From positions 108,930 through 172,929 of the forward strand of contig CAINEC010000162.1 of the NCBI GenBank assembly GCA_903847585.1: a stretch of 64,000 nucleotides of DNA. The letters run 5' to 3'. Both the position numbers and the translations under genes were made by a program. The DNA comes from an uncultured Bacteroidota bacterium (GTDB lineage: Bacteria > Bacteroidota > Bacteroidia > AKYH767-A > OLB10). Positions 8,688 through 18,590 of the stretch are shown here, in pieces. The notes under the pieces are model-generated. The model worked only from the letters and a program-made list of their open reading frames with translations, had not been told where the DNA came from and searched no databases. Numbering within the stretch: the first letter of the stretch is position 1; each line of letters begins with the position of its first letter.

Positions 8688-9794
8688 ATGTTAATTGGAA
8701 TTACAACAGAAACAAAGGCGTACGAAAAAAGAGTAGCTGTTACGCCAGATGTTACTGCACAATTGGTAAAAGCCGGCTTTGATGTTTGTATTCAGTCGGG
8801 AGCAGGAATGAACTCCTATTTTTCTGATGATAGTTATATCAATGCAGGTGGAAAACTAGAAGCAGATGCAAATAAAATTTATCAGACTGCTGATGTTATT
8901 TTGAAAGTAAATGCCCCTACCGATGCTGAAATTGCACAAATGAAAAAAGGTGCTGTTTTAATCTCTTTTATGTGGGCAGGAACAAATCCAGCCTTAGTAG
9001 AGTCTTGCGTTAAACAAGGTATCACAGCATTCTCAGTAGATGCAATTCCGCGTATTTCAAGAGCACAAAAAATGGATGCTTTAAGTTCACAAGCTAACTT
9101 AGCGGGTTACAAATCAGTAATTCTTGCAGCTAATACACTTGGAAAAATATTTCCTTTGTTAATGACAGCAGCTGGAACTATTAAGCCATCTAAAGTGGTG
9201 ATTTTTGGAGCTGGTGTAGCGGGCTTACAAGCAATTGCAACTGCTAAACGTTTAGGAGCTATCGTTGAAGTAACAGATATTCGTCCTGAGACAAAAGAGC
9301 AAGTTGAATCGTTAGGTGGTAAATTCATTCAAGTTAAAGGTGATGACTCCATCAAAATTGAAGGTGGATATGTAAAAGGAGTTTCAGACGAGTTTTTAAA
9401 GAATCAACAGGAACTAGTTGCGAAGCATGTTTCCGAAGCAGATATCGTTATTACTACCGCATTAATCCCAGGACGTAAAGCTCCAGTGTTGGTGACAGAA
9501 GACATGGTAAAGAGCATGCGTTTAGGATCTGTGATTGTAGATATGGCGGTTGAGCAAGGAGGAAACTGTGCAATCAGCGAAGTGAACGCAACTGTTGTAA
9601 AACATGGAGTAACCATTATTGGAGAATCTAACATCCCTTCCCTACTTCCATTCAATGCTTCTGATTTATATGCGAAGAATATTCAAACATTCTTATTGCA
9701 TTTAGCAAGTAAAGATGGCTTCAAATGGGAAATGGAAGAAGAAATCACAAAAGGTTCGTTGATTGTCCACGAAGGAAAAAAGATGATTGCTTAA
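8688..9794 (+). CDS. pntAA: NAD(P) transhydrogenase subunit alpha, part 1 (NAD-binding domain I)
   Basis: A 368-residue soluble subunit of proton-translocating transhydrogenase, related to alanine dehydrogenase. It begins MLIGITTETKAYEKRVAVTPD, as the family does, and has the Rossmann loop VVIFGAGVAGLQAIATAKRLGA followed by TDIRPETKEQVESLGG. VIVDMAVEQGGNCA near residue 285 is the usual NAD-site region. The complex couples hydride transfer from NADH to NADP with proton entry across the inner membrane. The alpha chain is split here: the membrane part is the next gene (29 nt downstream). Confidence 0.95.
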   Translation: MLIGITTETKAYEKRVAVTPDVTAQLVKAGFDVCIQSGAGMNSYFSDDSYINAGGKLEADANKIYQTADVILKVNAPTDAEIAQMKKGAVLISFMWAGTNPALVESCVKQGITAFSVDAIPRISRAQKMDALSSQANLAGYKSVILAANTLGKIFPLLMTAAGTIKPSKVVIFGAGVAGLQAIATAKRLGAIVEVTDIRPETKEQVESLGGKFIQVKGDDSIKIEGGYVKGVSDEFLKNQQELVAKHVSEADIVITTALIPGRKAPVLVTEDMVKSMRLGSVIVDMAVEQGGNCAISEVNATVVKHGVTIIGESNIPSLLPFNASDLYAKNIQTFLLHLASKDGFKWEMEEEITKGSLIVHEGKKMIA

Positions 9795-9823
9795 TTTAAA
9801 AAGGAAAAATAAAAGAATATAAA

Positions 9824-10129
9824 ATGGAATCAATTTTAAACTTAATCAGCGAACACCGCGAAATGATTTATTTCGTTTTACTATCGGTGTTTGTAGGTAT
9901 CGAAGTAATTGGTGGCGTACCAACAGTATTACATACTCCATTAATGAGTGGAGCAAATGCAATCCATGGTGTAGTAATCGTGGGAGCTATTTACGTAATG
10001 CTTAATGTTGACCCTACGGATTACCTGGCATTAGCATTAGGATTTTTAGCGGTTTTATTAGGTACGCTAAACGTAGTTGGCGGTTTTGTAGTAACAGACC
10101 GCATGTTGGAAATGTTCAAGAAAAAATAA
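9824..10129 (+). CDS. pntAB: NAD(P) transhydrogenase subunit alpha, part 2 (membrane domain)
   Basis: A 101-residue integral membrane protein with three predicted helices (about residues 13-31, 40-60 and 67-90). It contains VPTVLHTPLMSGANAIHGVVIVGA, the signature of the alpha-chain membrane domain. It lies between pntAA and pntB with short gaps of 29 and 18 nt, so the three genes form one operon and one complex. Confidence 0.94.
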   Translation: MESILNLISEHREMIYFVLLSVFVGIEVIGGVPTVLHTPLMSGANAIHGVVIVGAIYVMLNVDPTDYLALALGFLAVLLGTLNVVGGFVVTDRMLEMFKKK

Positions 10130-10147
10130 TTTAATCAATACAGAATT

Positions 10148-11560
10148 ATGAAGAGTGCATTGCTCGAATTATCATATTTAATAGGATCCGTAACATTTAT
10201 TGTCGGATTAAAAATGATGGGGAATCCAAAGTCGGCCCGCAAAGGAAACTTATTGGGAGCTGCAGGAATGACCCTCGCTATTTTAGGTACTATCTTTTTG
10301 TTTGAAAAGAAAACCGAAGATGGTGCTGTTGTAGCAGACCATGTTGTTCCAGGAATTATCTACGCATTAATTTTCGGAGCTATCTTATTAGGAACTATCG
10401 TTGGATGGTTAACAGCTAAAAAAGTTCAGATGACAAAGATGCCTGAATTGGTATCGATGTTTAATGGTATGGGCGGTGCCTGTGCTGCGTTAATTGGTTT
10501 GATGGAATACGAGCACAACTTACATCACACGGGCGCTTTAGCAACCATTATTGCAGGAATGGTGATTGGTACCGTTTCTTTTTCGGGATCTATCATTGCC
10601 TATTTAAAATTGAATGGCACGATGAAGCAACCTATTCGACTACCGCAATATAATGTCATTAATACGATAGTAATGGCGGGGGTTGTTTTATTTGGAGCAT
10701 GGGTAGTTATGACAGCACCAAGTATGACATTCTTGTATTTATTATTTGCAGTTGCGATTGTTTACGGAATCTTATTTACTGTTCCTATTGGTGGAGCGGA
10801 TATGCCAGTAGTTATATCTTTATTAAACTCGTTTACTGGATTAGCTGCTGCTTTCGGAGGATTTCTTTATGACAACAAAATCATGTTGACAGGTGGTATT
10901 CTAGTAGGATCGGCAGGTACGTTACTTACATTAGTTATGTGTAAGGCAATGAATCGTCCGTTGAGCAATGTAATTTTCGGAGCATTTGGTGGTGGAGATG
11001 CTGCCGCAGGTTCAAGTTCAGTTTCTGGAAGTATAAAAGATATAAATGTATCGGATACGGCGGTATTAATGAACTACTCTAAGAAAGTAGTTATTGTACC
11101 TGGGTACGGATTAGCAGTTGCGCAGGCGCAGCATGTTATACATGAATTAGAAACAATTTTAGAAGAGCGTGGTGTTGAAGTAAAATATGCGATACATCCT
11201 GTTGCTGGTCGTATGCCAGGACACATGAACGTATTACTTGCGGAGTCGAATGTATCGTATGATAAGTTAGTTGAGATGGAAGACATCAATCCTGAATTTT
11301 CTTCTACGGATGTGGTTTTAGTTGTTGGAGCTAATGACGTTGTAAACCCAGCGGCTCATAACGATCCTTCCTCTCCTATTTACGGAATGCCAATTTTAGA
11401 TGTAGAAAACGCATCACATATAATCGTAAACAAGCGTTCAATGAATGCAGGATATGCAGGTATTGAAAATGAATTATTCTTTAATCCGAAGACAAGTATG
11501 TTATTCGGCGATGCAAAAGCTGTACTAACGAAGTTAGTGGCGGAGATTAAGTCGTTGTAA
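10148..11560 (+). CDS. pntB: NAD(P) transhydrogenase subunit beta
   Basis: A 470-residue subunit with about nine membrane helices over residues 1-270 and a cytosolic NADP-binding domain III from about 295. Visible motifs include VSMFNGMGGACAALIGLMEY in the membrane part and VVIVPGYGLAVAQAQHVIHE, YAIHPVAGRMPGHMNVLLAE, VVLVVGANDVVNPAA and IIVNKRSMNAGYAGIENELF in domain III. These give the NADP site and proton channel of the enzyme, which supplies NADPH. A hairpin terminator follows. Confidence 0.96.
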   Translation: MKSALLELSYLIGSVTFIVGLKMMGNPKSARKGNLLGAAGMTLAILGTIFLFEKKTEDGAVVADHVVPGIIYALIFGAILLGTIVGWLTAKKVQMTKMPELVSMFNGMGGACAALIGLMEYEHNLHHTGALATIIAGMVIGTVSFSGSIIAYLKLNGTMKQPIRLPQYNVINTIVMAGVVLFGAWVVMTAPSMTFLYLLFAVAIVYGILFTVPIGGADMPVVISLLNSFTGLAAAFGGFLYDNKIMLTGGILVGSAGTLLTLVMCKAMNRPLSNVIFGAFGGGDAAAGSSSVSGSIKDINVSDTAVLMNYSKKVVIVPGYGLAVAQAQHVIHELETILEERGVEVKYAIHPVAGRMPGHMNVLLAESNVSYDKLVEMEDINPEFSSTDVVLVVGANDVVNPAAHNDPSSPIYGMPILDVENASHIIVNKRSMNAGYAGIENELFFNPKTSMLFGDAKAVLTKLVAEIKSL

Positions 11561-11580
11561 GAATATATAAAAGCTATAAC

Positions 11581-11611
11581 AAAAAAGAGGGCCAAATGGT
11601 CCTCTTTTTTT
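11581..11611 (+). terminator. Intrinsic terminator of the transhydrogenase operon
   Basis: A 9-bp stem with one G-T wobble (AGAGGGCCA pairing with TGGTCCTCT across AA) is flanked by an A run and followed by seven T. It is 20 nt past the pntB stop. Confidence 0.85.
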
Positions 11612-11699
11612 ATAACTACTATTCAATAAATATTTATCAATCAGTTAAAAATTCGAATATTGAATTTAAAAAATGCAAGTCGATAACTAAGACTTTACT

Positions 11700-12284
11700 C
11701 TAGTCATTGCGTTTAAAATCTAAAACACAACAATAATTATAATAGCTATGTGGCCTTATGCTAACTCCAACTTTAGAAAATTCATCATCCAAACAAATTC
11801 CACGATGTCCTAAACTAGGTACATCTTGATCAATTAATAATTGAAGTGTGACAGTCAATCCCGTTTGACAGTCATAAGAACAACATTCTCCATCAAACCC
11901 ATCAACGCAATTTACACGATGATGTCCGTAAGAACCAGATTTACCACTCTCTATTGCAAAACAATTGGCGAGTTGATACATGCCTTGATCAAAAGTCAAT
12001 GCATTAACTGGCTTCATTTGATTTAATGTTACTTGAAGCGATTTTGTAAATTCAGTTTCTTTATACAATCCATCTTCAATAGCTTTTTTCAATTCAATGG
12101 ATGCAAATTTTTTAGGATAAAGGCGAGCGAGATTGATATAACGAAAAACTTCTTTTTCCTCGAGCGTAATTCCTTTAATATTTTTAGCCGTATTAGCAGC
12201 TTCAAACTCTTGTTCTGTCCATTGTTGAGCTAAACAATTATTTGCAAACAAGAAAATAATTGCAATAAGAAATAATCTGTTCAT
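11700..12284 (-). CDS. Exported CAP/SCP-domain protein
   Basis: A 194-residue protein with a signal peptide (residues 1-19, ending NNCLAQ). The rest resembles the CAP (YkwD/SCP) fold: FRYINLARLYPKKFA helix, LANCFAIESGKSGSYGHHRV with the first conserved His region, LGHRGICLDDEFSKVGVSI and a final YNYCCVLDF strand. Six or more cysteines (NCVDGFDGECCSYDC and YCCV) suggest disulfides in the periplasm or outside. The function of bacterial CAP proteins is mostly unknown. It stands alone, convergent with the transhydrogenase operon and 51 nt downstream of the giant PKD gene, with which it may be co-transcribed. Confidence 0.75.
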   Translation of the reverse strand: MNRLFLIAIIFLFANNCLAQQWTEQEFEAANTAKNIKGITLEEKEVFRYINLARLYPKKFASIELKKAIEDGLYKETEFTKSLQVTLNQMKPVNALTFDQGMYQLANCFAIESGKSGSYGHHRVNCVDGFDGECCSYDCQTGLTVTLQLLIDQDVPSLGHRGICLDDEFSKVGVSIRPHSYYNYCCVLDFKRND

Positions 12285-12335
12285 AAAGTTTGGTTTATTG
12301 AAGAACGAAAACCAACTTGAAATATTATAAAAAGC

Positions 12336-15300
12336 TTATCTGATAATCATTAATGATCCATAAGTTGAAGGTGGTTCGCCTTTATAACTCATTCCATTCC
12401 ATCGGTTGCCATTTTGAAATATAGCATCCACCTTCCAAACATATGCGCCCTGAGGAACTGGCTTATTATTAAAAGTACCATCCCATTTCTCCTCTGGTTG
12501 TCCATTATTTATTTTATTAGACGACCAAACTTTTTCTCCATACGGAGAAAACACCTCAATATTATAAGAAGCCAATCCAACTCCCTTTGGAATAAAATAC
12601 ATCGTTTCGATAGTACCAGCATCAGGAGACAAAGCGTTAGGTATAAATAATGATCCTAAAAAATCTACTTGAATTGCATATATTGCAGTGTCAGGACAAT
12701 CAACATCGTTATAAACTATCAATGAAACATAAAAGATTCCGTTATTATAAAAACGATGTATAGGATTTTTATCATAAACCAAAGGACTACCATCGCCAAA
12801 ATTCCAAACCCATTTTACTGCGTCAATAGATAAATCTGTAAATTGATAAATACCACTTGGATTTATTATTGTATCAACTTGATAAAAGCTAAAATTAGCG
12901 GTTGGAATTGGAAGTACATTAATGGCATTATCAACTTTTAACGTATCGTAGCATACGGAATCTTCATTCGCAATTAAAGTAACATCATATTGTCCAATTT
13001 GATTGTAAGTATAAAAAACAGAACTTCCCAAGATCGTATCTCCATTGCCAAAATCCCAAAACGCATTGCTCGCATTTGAGGATGTATTTATAAAATTGAT
13101 AGTTAATGGAACACAACCTTCCAATGTTAAAGGAATAAATGAAGCATTAGGTTCACCATATACCTTTATGATTTTTTGAATAGTATCTTTACAATTATAT
13201 AGATTACTTGAAATTAATTCCACATTTAATAATTGTGGATCAGAAACTTGCAATATTGGATTTATAGTAACTGATTGACCAATATTACCAAAAAACCAAT
13301 CATAGTTATTAGCTCCTATGCTTAAATTTTGAAACTCTAAATTTGTTGGTGTTTGACAAATTGGATTTTGAATAAAGTTGAAATCTGCAATTGGTACAGG
13401 AAATACGTTAATAAAATTATAAGAAGTATCATCGCTACACAAATTAGAATCTAACAAAAACAAACTAATTGAATATTGACCAGGGGTTATATAGGTATAA
13501 CTAATTGGATTTCCCGTTAAAGTATCTCCATTACCCAAATCCCATAAAAAGAACGAAGCATTTGGTGTAATACTATTTAAATTAATCAAATAAGGAGAAC
13601 AACCATTTATTCCACTCAATACAAATTCGGCTTCAGGATGCTGAACTATTTGTATTGATTTCAATAATGTATCAGGGCAACCATTAATGGAAGAAAAACC
13701 AATTAAAGTTACATTATAAACTCCAGGATCTTCAAAAATGTGGTTCGGAGAAAATGCAACGGAATCAATTGGCGAACTATCTCCGAAATCCCAATAATAA
13801 CCTGAAATATTAGGCGATAAATTAGTTATTTCAATTGTATCGTTATTACAACCTTTAACAGACATTGAGAAGTCTAAAACAGGTTGTGGTAAAACTTCAA
13901 TCGTCTGTGAAATTGAATCAAATCCACATAAATTATCTACATATTGCCAAACTGTAAAAACTCCAGCAGTATCAAACACATGTACAACCGTATCTCCAAA
14001 AGAAGAATAGCCATCACCAAAATCCCAACTTACTACTGAACTTGCCGCAACCACACTTGAAAAAGTACATTTCAAAGGTCGACAACCTTGTACTTTATCT
14101 GAATTAAAAAAAGCTTTGACTTGATTTGGACGGATAGTTACACTTTTTGAAATACTGTCAACTCCGCAACGATTAGAAGATACTAACTTAATTACATAAG
14201 TTGAATCCAATGAATCTGTAACAAAAACTTGTGGTGCTAAAATAGAATCTGTCGAAACTAAAACTCCATTAATATACCATTCATAGTATTGTGGTTGCCC
14301 AGTTGTGACGTTATTAAAAAATATTGTTGCTGGAGAGCAAGAATCATTATAATTAATTCCAAAACCTGGTACCGGGATTGGATATACGGTGATGCTATCT
14401 AATGCGGTAGCGATTCCACAAGCATTACTTGTTGTCAATTGCAAATGATAAATTGTTGAATCGCCAGGCCCTTGATTAAAAACGATGTTGCCTGGATTAT
14501 AAATTGTATCATATACACCATTACCATAATTCCAAGCATACGTATTTGCTCCATAAAAAGAGCTTAAATTATCTATATTTATCGTTAAAGGAGAACAACC
14601 TTTATTTGTATCTAAAACAAAAGATGCATCAGGAGGGGCAATAATTTCAAGTGGAGCTTGTACGGTATCCTTACATCCAAATTGATTTTCGTAAACTAGT
14701 GTAATCGGGTAATTTCCTGAAATATTATATGTATGATTTACTGTATTAAGAAAAGAAAACGGCGAACCATCACCAAAATCCCAAATTGAATTTGTACCAG
14801 GAGCATTATTGGAAAACAACAGTGATTGATTTACACATGCAGTATCAGGGATTTGATATGCACTTGCCGTAGGTTGAAAAATAATTACATTGAAAGTATC
14901 ACGAATGATGCAATTATAACCAAGACCAGAGTCAACAAATGTATACACGACTGTATCCAATGATAAATTAGTATAACTAGGAGAATATGTACCAATAATT
15001 GAATCAGTAATTCCCGAACCTAGCCAATAACCACCAGTTGGGAAACCTGAAAAATTGACCGGATTACTATTGCTACAAAAAAATGTATCACGTCCAGCAT
15101 TAATTCCAGCACCTATCACAGCAACTAAAAATGAATCTTTTACAGCACAAGTAGCGGAACCATATGAATATAAAAAATAGTTGTTTAGTACATTAGTTGA
15201 ATCCGAATTAAAACTAGCACCAATCAAATTTCCATTATATGTCCAAACACCACCGCTTGGAATCGCAGATAGAATTATTGAACCTGCACCCTTGCAAATA

Positions 15301-18300
15301 TTAGTATCACTAGGTAAGTAAAGTACAGGAGGCAATTTATATCTAAATGTATCTGTTAAAATAATTGAGTCACAATCATTCCACACACCAACAGTTACTA
15401 TATATAATCCAGTATCAACAATTGCTACTAAATTGGGATTTGATCCATTATAATTGTAAATAGTGCTACCATTATAATTCACATTCCAAACATAACCTGA
15501 ATCACTAACTCTAGGACTTAAACTATAATAGTCTGTTAAATTTAAAAATATAGAGTCGCACACATCATCAATTTGCTGAATTTGAATAAGTTTGGGACCT
15601 TCTCCTATTTCCACAATAAAATTATCTGAAATCGGATTACAGCCCTGAGTCGAGGCCGTAACTGATAAGGAATAGTAGCCTGGAGAACTAAAATATAAAC
15701 TTGGTGAAGGACTGTTTAAATTTGTCGAATTCACAAATTGAGCATTATTTGCATTCGATAAACCCCATGAATAATCTCCAAATGTTATATTATTTATATA
15801 ATTTACCGTCAGTGTATCACATCCATAAATATAATCTGGATTAATATCTATAACCGGCTTAGGGCTAACCACAACTGTGGCAAATAAGGTGTCAGTGCCA
15901 CAAGGACCATCTACTATCAAACTAATAACATAATTACCAGGCGTATTGTATTTTACAACACCAGGATTAGGTAAATTTGAACTACTTGGTTGTCCTCCAG
16001 TGAAACTCCAATTGTAATTTGAAACAACACCAGAAACATTAAAATATTGTAAAATATTAACAGCTGCAGAATCACAAAAAGGAGGTATAATACTAGCGGT
16101 GATATTAGGACCTTGAGGAAAATAAATCGAATTCGACGTCCAATTACAAACACTTTGAGGAGCAGTACAACAGCCAGTAGCATTTGCTTGAACCGTATAT
16201 GTTCCTGAATTATTTATATCTATATTTGTTTGTGCGCTTGTTGGATTTGCTATTACTGTGCCTAAGACAGGGGTTATTGACCAATTAAATGTTTGAGCAT
16301 TTTGCGCATTAATGTTAGCATTTATTATAACAGGAGTACAATTTCCAGATTGTACTAAACTTGGTTGAATTATGGTAGGAGCCGCAACTCTAACTGAATC
16401 GACAAAAGTGCTATTTCCACAACTATTTGTAACTGTTAATGTAATCGGATAAACACCCGGAGTGTTATAATTAATAGTTGGTGGAATTGATTGAGAACTT
16501 GAACTAGGAGAACCATTTGGGAACTGCCAATTATATTGATTTATAACACCACTACTAACGAAATAATTTGAAGGATTAATTACAGCAGATCCACAAAAAC
16601 TTGGAATTGGATTAGATGTAATATTCGGTCCTTGTATTAAAGAAGTTTGATAACTCCAACTACAAACGCTTGATGGCGCGGTACAGCATCCAGTTGCATT
16701 TGCAGTAATTGTATAACTACCAGGATCATTTATATTAATACTAGTTTGATTATTATTTACATTTGAAATAACTGTATTAATAGAAGGATTTATTCCCCAA
16801 ATTAATGTCTGAGCATTTTGAGCATTCATATTAGCATTTATACTAAGCGGAACGCAATTGCCACCATTACTAACTGTTGGTGTAATAATAGTTGGAGGTA
16901 AAACTCTTACAGTATCAACGATAGTTATTGTATCACAACTACTAAAAACGACTAATGTTAAAGGATATACACCAGGAGTATTATAGCCCACATTACCTGG
17001 TAATGCATTATTACTACTTGATGGATTCCCACCTGGAAATGACCACTGATATTGTGAAATATTTCCTGATGGATTAATATATGTCCTAGGGTTGAAACTC
17101 GCATTGCCGCAAAAGGATGGTATTGGATTAGATGAAATATTAGGCCCTTGTTGTAATGAAATTTGGCTACTCCAACTGCAAACACTTTGAGGTGCTGTAC
17201 AACATCCACTCGCTGAAGCGTTTATTGTATAGAGACCTGGATTACTAATACTAATACTAGTCTGATTTGCATTTGGACTTGTAATACTTGAACCAAGATT
17301 AGGATTTAAACTCCATGCTGTTGTTTGTGCGTTTAAAGCGTTCATGTTTCCATTAAAAACAAGGGGGGCACAATTACTTAAATTTGATAAAACAGGTTGA
17401 ATTATTGTTGGAGGCAAAACCCGAACTGAATCAATTATTGTATCATTTCCACAACTACTGAAAACAATTAATTTTATTGGATACACTGCCGGTGTATTAT
17501 ACGATACATTTCCTGGGTTAGCACTATTACTACTAGTAGGTGTTCCGCCTTGAAAACTCCACTGATATTGTGTAATACTACCTGTTGCGTTTATATATGT
17601 AACAGGATTAAAGGTTGCCGAACCGCAAAAAACAGGTATAGAAGTATTATTAATTGAAGGGCCTTGCAGGATATTAAAGGTAGTATCCCAATGACATCGG
17701 CTGTATGGACCATTACCACCTGATGTATAAGAACAACAACCGGTTACATCAACGCCTATTTGATATTGACCCGCTGAATTTATTTGAATTAATGGTTGAG
17801 AGTCAATTGGAGCCGTAAAACTAATATTATTAGTTGGATTAGATGACCATAGAAATGTAACAGCGTTTTGAGAATTGATATCGGGATGAAAGCTGCTAGG
17901 AGAACACCAATCAGTATTGTTAGATAAAGGATTTATTATTGTGGGAGGCTTTACAATTACATTTTTTGAAACCGAGGAACTACCACAAGGATTTGTTACC
18001 GTATAAGTAATAGTATAAGTACCTGCCGAATAGTATGTATGTGTTCCAGGATTTTCTAAATTAGAGGTTGTGCCATCACCAAAATTCCAAAGATGGGTAG
18101 GTACTGCAGAATTAAAACAAGATGTATTTGTAATATTTACTGGTGATCCAACACAAACAAGTGTATCTACATTTATTTTCGCCTTAGGTTTGAATTTTAT
18201 TTGTATTGGAGTTGTTATCCAATGAAAACTCACTAAACCACTTGAACATGTATCCTTTACCCCTATTTTTATTTCGATAGGAATTCCATCAGGACCTACA

Positions 18301-18590
18301 CAACTATCGGCGGGGAACGAGTATTTATGCTTTTTACATCCTATAAATTTACCAACAAATCGATCAATTGTTCCATCACCCCAACAAATAAAACTTGAAT
18401 CAACGTTACTAACCGTTGTATTTAAAACACCGACTGAATCTCCAATACAAAAAATAGTTTGAGACCCATTACAAACCCCTCCATTAGCAGTAATACTACC
18501 ACAATCGGCTTTTAAGGTCCAATTACTACATTGAGCTAGTCCAAATTGACAATTAGCTATGTATAGGAGCAATATTAAAAGTCTGCGCAT
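12336..18590 (-). CDS. Giant PKD-repeat surface protein with gliding-motility C-terminal domain
   Basis: A 2,084-residue exported protein with a signal peptide at residues 1-19 (ending FGLAQ). A PKD domain lies near 140-210 (HLWNFGDGTTSNLENPGTHTY). Then come three full and one degenerate tandem copies of a roughly 172-residue module (about residues 309-1000). A long series of PKD domains follows, with WDFGDGS, WNFGDGSP or WDFGNGD motifs. The last 100 residues (FIPNALSPDAG, YNIEVFSPYGEKVWSS, WDGTFNNKPVPQGAYVWKV) are the gliding-motility-associated, type B sorting domain exported by T9SS. Its start overlaps the PorP/SprF gene by 16 nt, the standard pairing in which the PorP-like protein anchors or helps export the adhesin. 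It is probably a surface adhesin; the ligand is unknown. Confidence 0.92.
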   Translation of the reverse strand: MRRLLILLLYIANCQFGLAQCSNWTLKADCGSITANGGVCNGSQTIFCIGDSVGVLNTTVSNVDSSFICWGDGTIDRFVGKFIGCKKHKYSFPADSCVGPDGIPIEIKIGVKDTCSSGLVSFHWITTPIQIKFKPKAKINVDTLVCVGSPVNITNTSCFNSAVPTHLWNFGDGTTSNLENPGTHTYYSAGTYTITYTVTNPCGSSSVSKNVIVKPPTIINPLSNNTDWCSPSSFHPDINSQNAVTFLWSSNPTNNISFTAPIDSQPLIQINSAGQYQIGVDVTGCCSYTSGGNGPYSRCHWDTTFNILQGPSINNTSIPVFCGSATFNPVTYINATGSITQYQWSFQGGTPTSSNSANPGNVSYNTPAVYPIKLIVFSSCGNDTIIDSVRVLPPTIIQPVLSNLSNCAPLVFNGNMNALNAQTTAWSLNPNLGSSITSPNANQTSISISNPGLYTINASASGCCTAPQSVCSWSSQISLQQGPNISSNPIPSFCGNASFNPRTYINPSGNISQYQWSFPGGNPSSSNNALPGNVGYNTPGVYPLTLVVFSSCDTITIVDTVRVLPPTIITPTVSNGGNCVPLSINANMNAQNAQTLIWGINPSINTVISNVNNNQTSININDPGSYTITANATGCCTAPSSVCSWSYQTSLIQGPNITSNPIPSFCGSAVINPSNYFVSSGVINQYNWQFPNGSPSSSSQSIPPTINYNTPGVYPITLTVTNSCGNSTFVDSVRVAAPTIIQPSLVQSGNCTPVIINANINAQNAQTFNWSITPVLGTVIANPTSAQTNIDINNSGTYTVQANATGCCTAPQSVCNWTSNSIYFPQGPNITASIIPPFCDSAAVNILQYFNVSGVVSNYNWSFTGGQPSSSNLPNPGVVKYNTPGNYVISLIVDGPCGTDTLFATVVVSPKPVIDINPDYIYGCDTLTVNYINNITFGDYSWGLSNANNAQFVNSTNLNSPSPSLYFSSPGYYSLSVTASTQGCNPISDNFIVEIGEGPKLIQIQQIDDVCDSIFLNLTDYYSLSPRVSDSGYVWNVNYNGSTIYNYNGSNPNLVAIVDTGLYIVTVGVWNDCDSIILTDTFRYKLPPVLYLPSDTNICKGAGSIILSAIPSGGVWTYNGNLIGASFNSDSTNVLNNYFLYSYGSATCAVKDSFLVAVIGAGINAGRDTFFCSNSNPVNFSGFPTGGYWLGSGITDSIIGTYSPSYTNLSLDTVVYTFVDSGLGYNCIIRDTFNVIIFQPTASAYQIPDTACVNQSLLFSNNAPGTNSIWDFGDGSPFSFLNTVNHTYNISGNYPITLVYENQFGCKDTVQAPLEIIAPPDASFVLDTNKGCSPLTINIDNLSSFYGANTYAWNYGNGVYDTIYNPGNIVFNQGPGDSTIYHLQLTTSNACGIATALDSITVYPIPVPGFGINYNDSCSPATIFFNNVTTGQPQYYEWYINGVLVSTDSILAPQVFVTDSLDSTYVIKLVSSNRCGVDSISKSVTIRPNQVKAFFNSDKVQGCRPLKCTFSSVVAASSVVSWDFGDGYSSFGDTVVHVFDTAGVFTVWQYVDNLCGFDSISQTIEVLPQPVLDFSMSVKGCNNDTIEITNLSPNISGYYWDFGDSSPIDSVAFSPNHIFEDPGVYNVTLIGFSSINGCPDTLLKSIQIVQHPEAEFVLSGINGCSPYLINLNSITPNASFFLWDLGNGDTLTGNPISYTYITPGQYSISLFLLDSNLCSDDTSYNFINVFPVPIADFNFIQNPICQTPTNLEFQNLSIGANNYDWFFGNIGQSVTINPILQVSDPQLLNVELISSNLYNCKDTIQKIIKVYGEPNASFIPLTLEGCVPLTINFINTSSNASNAFWDFGNGDTILGSSVFYTYNQIGQYDVTLIANEDSVCYDTLKVDNAINVLPIPTANFSFYQVDTIINPSGIYQFTDLSIDAVKWVWNFGDGSPLVYDKNPIHRFYNNGIFYVSLIVYNDVDCPDTAIYAIQVDFLGSLFIPNALSPDAGTIETMYFIPKGVGLASYNIEVFSPYGEKVWSSNKINNGQPEEKWDGTFNNKPVPQGAYVWKVDAIFQNGNRWNGMSYKGEPPSTYGSLMIIR
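15850..17666 (-). repeat. Tandem 172-residue (about 516-bp) modules inside the giant PKD protein
   Basis: Three complete copies and a diverged fourth start at about residues 309, 481, 653 and 826. Each begins QGPxI, has a PKD-like YNTPGVYP strand and VRVLPPTII linker, a NAQNAQT segment, and ends in a Cys-Cys motif of the GCCTAPQSVCSW type. A partial, more diverged unit (GCCSYTSGG...CHW) precedes the first copy. Confidence 0.85.

Noticed and set aside
15850-17666. CRISPR or VNTR array
   Set aside because: The repeats are about 516 bp, in frame and coding; no short regular spacers are present, and no cas genes occur in the window.
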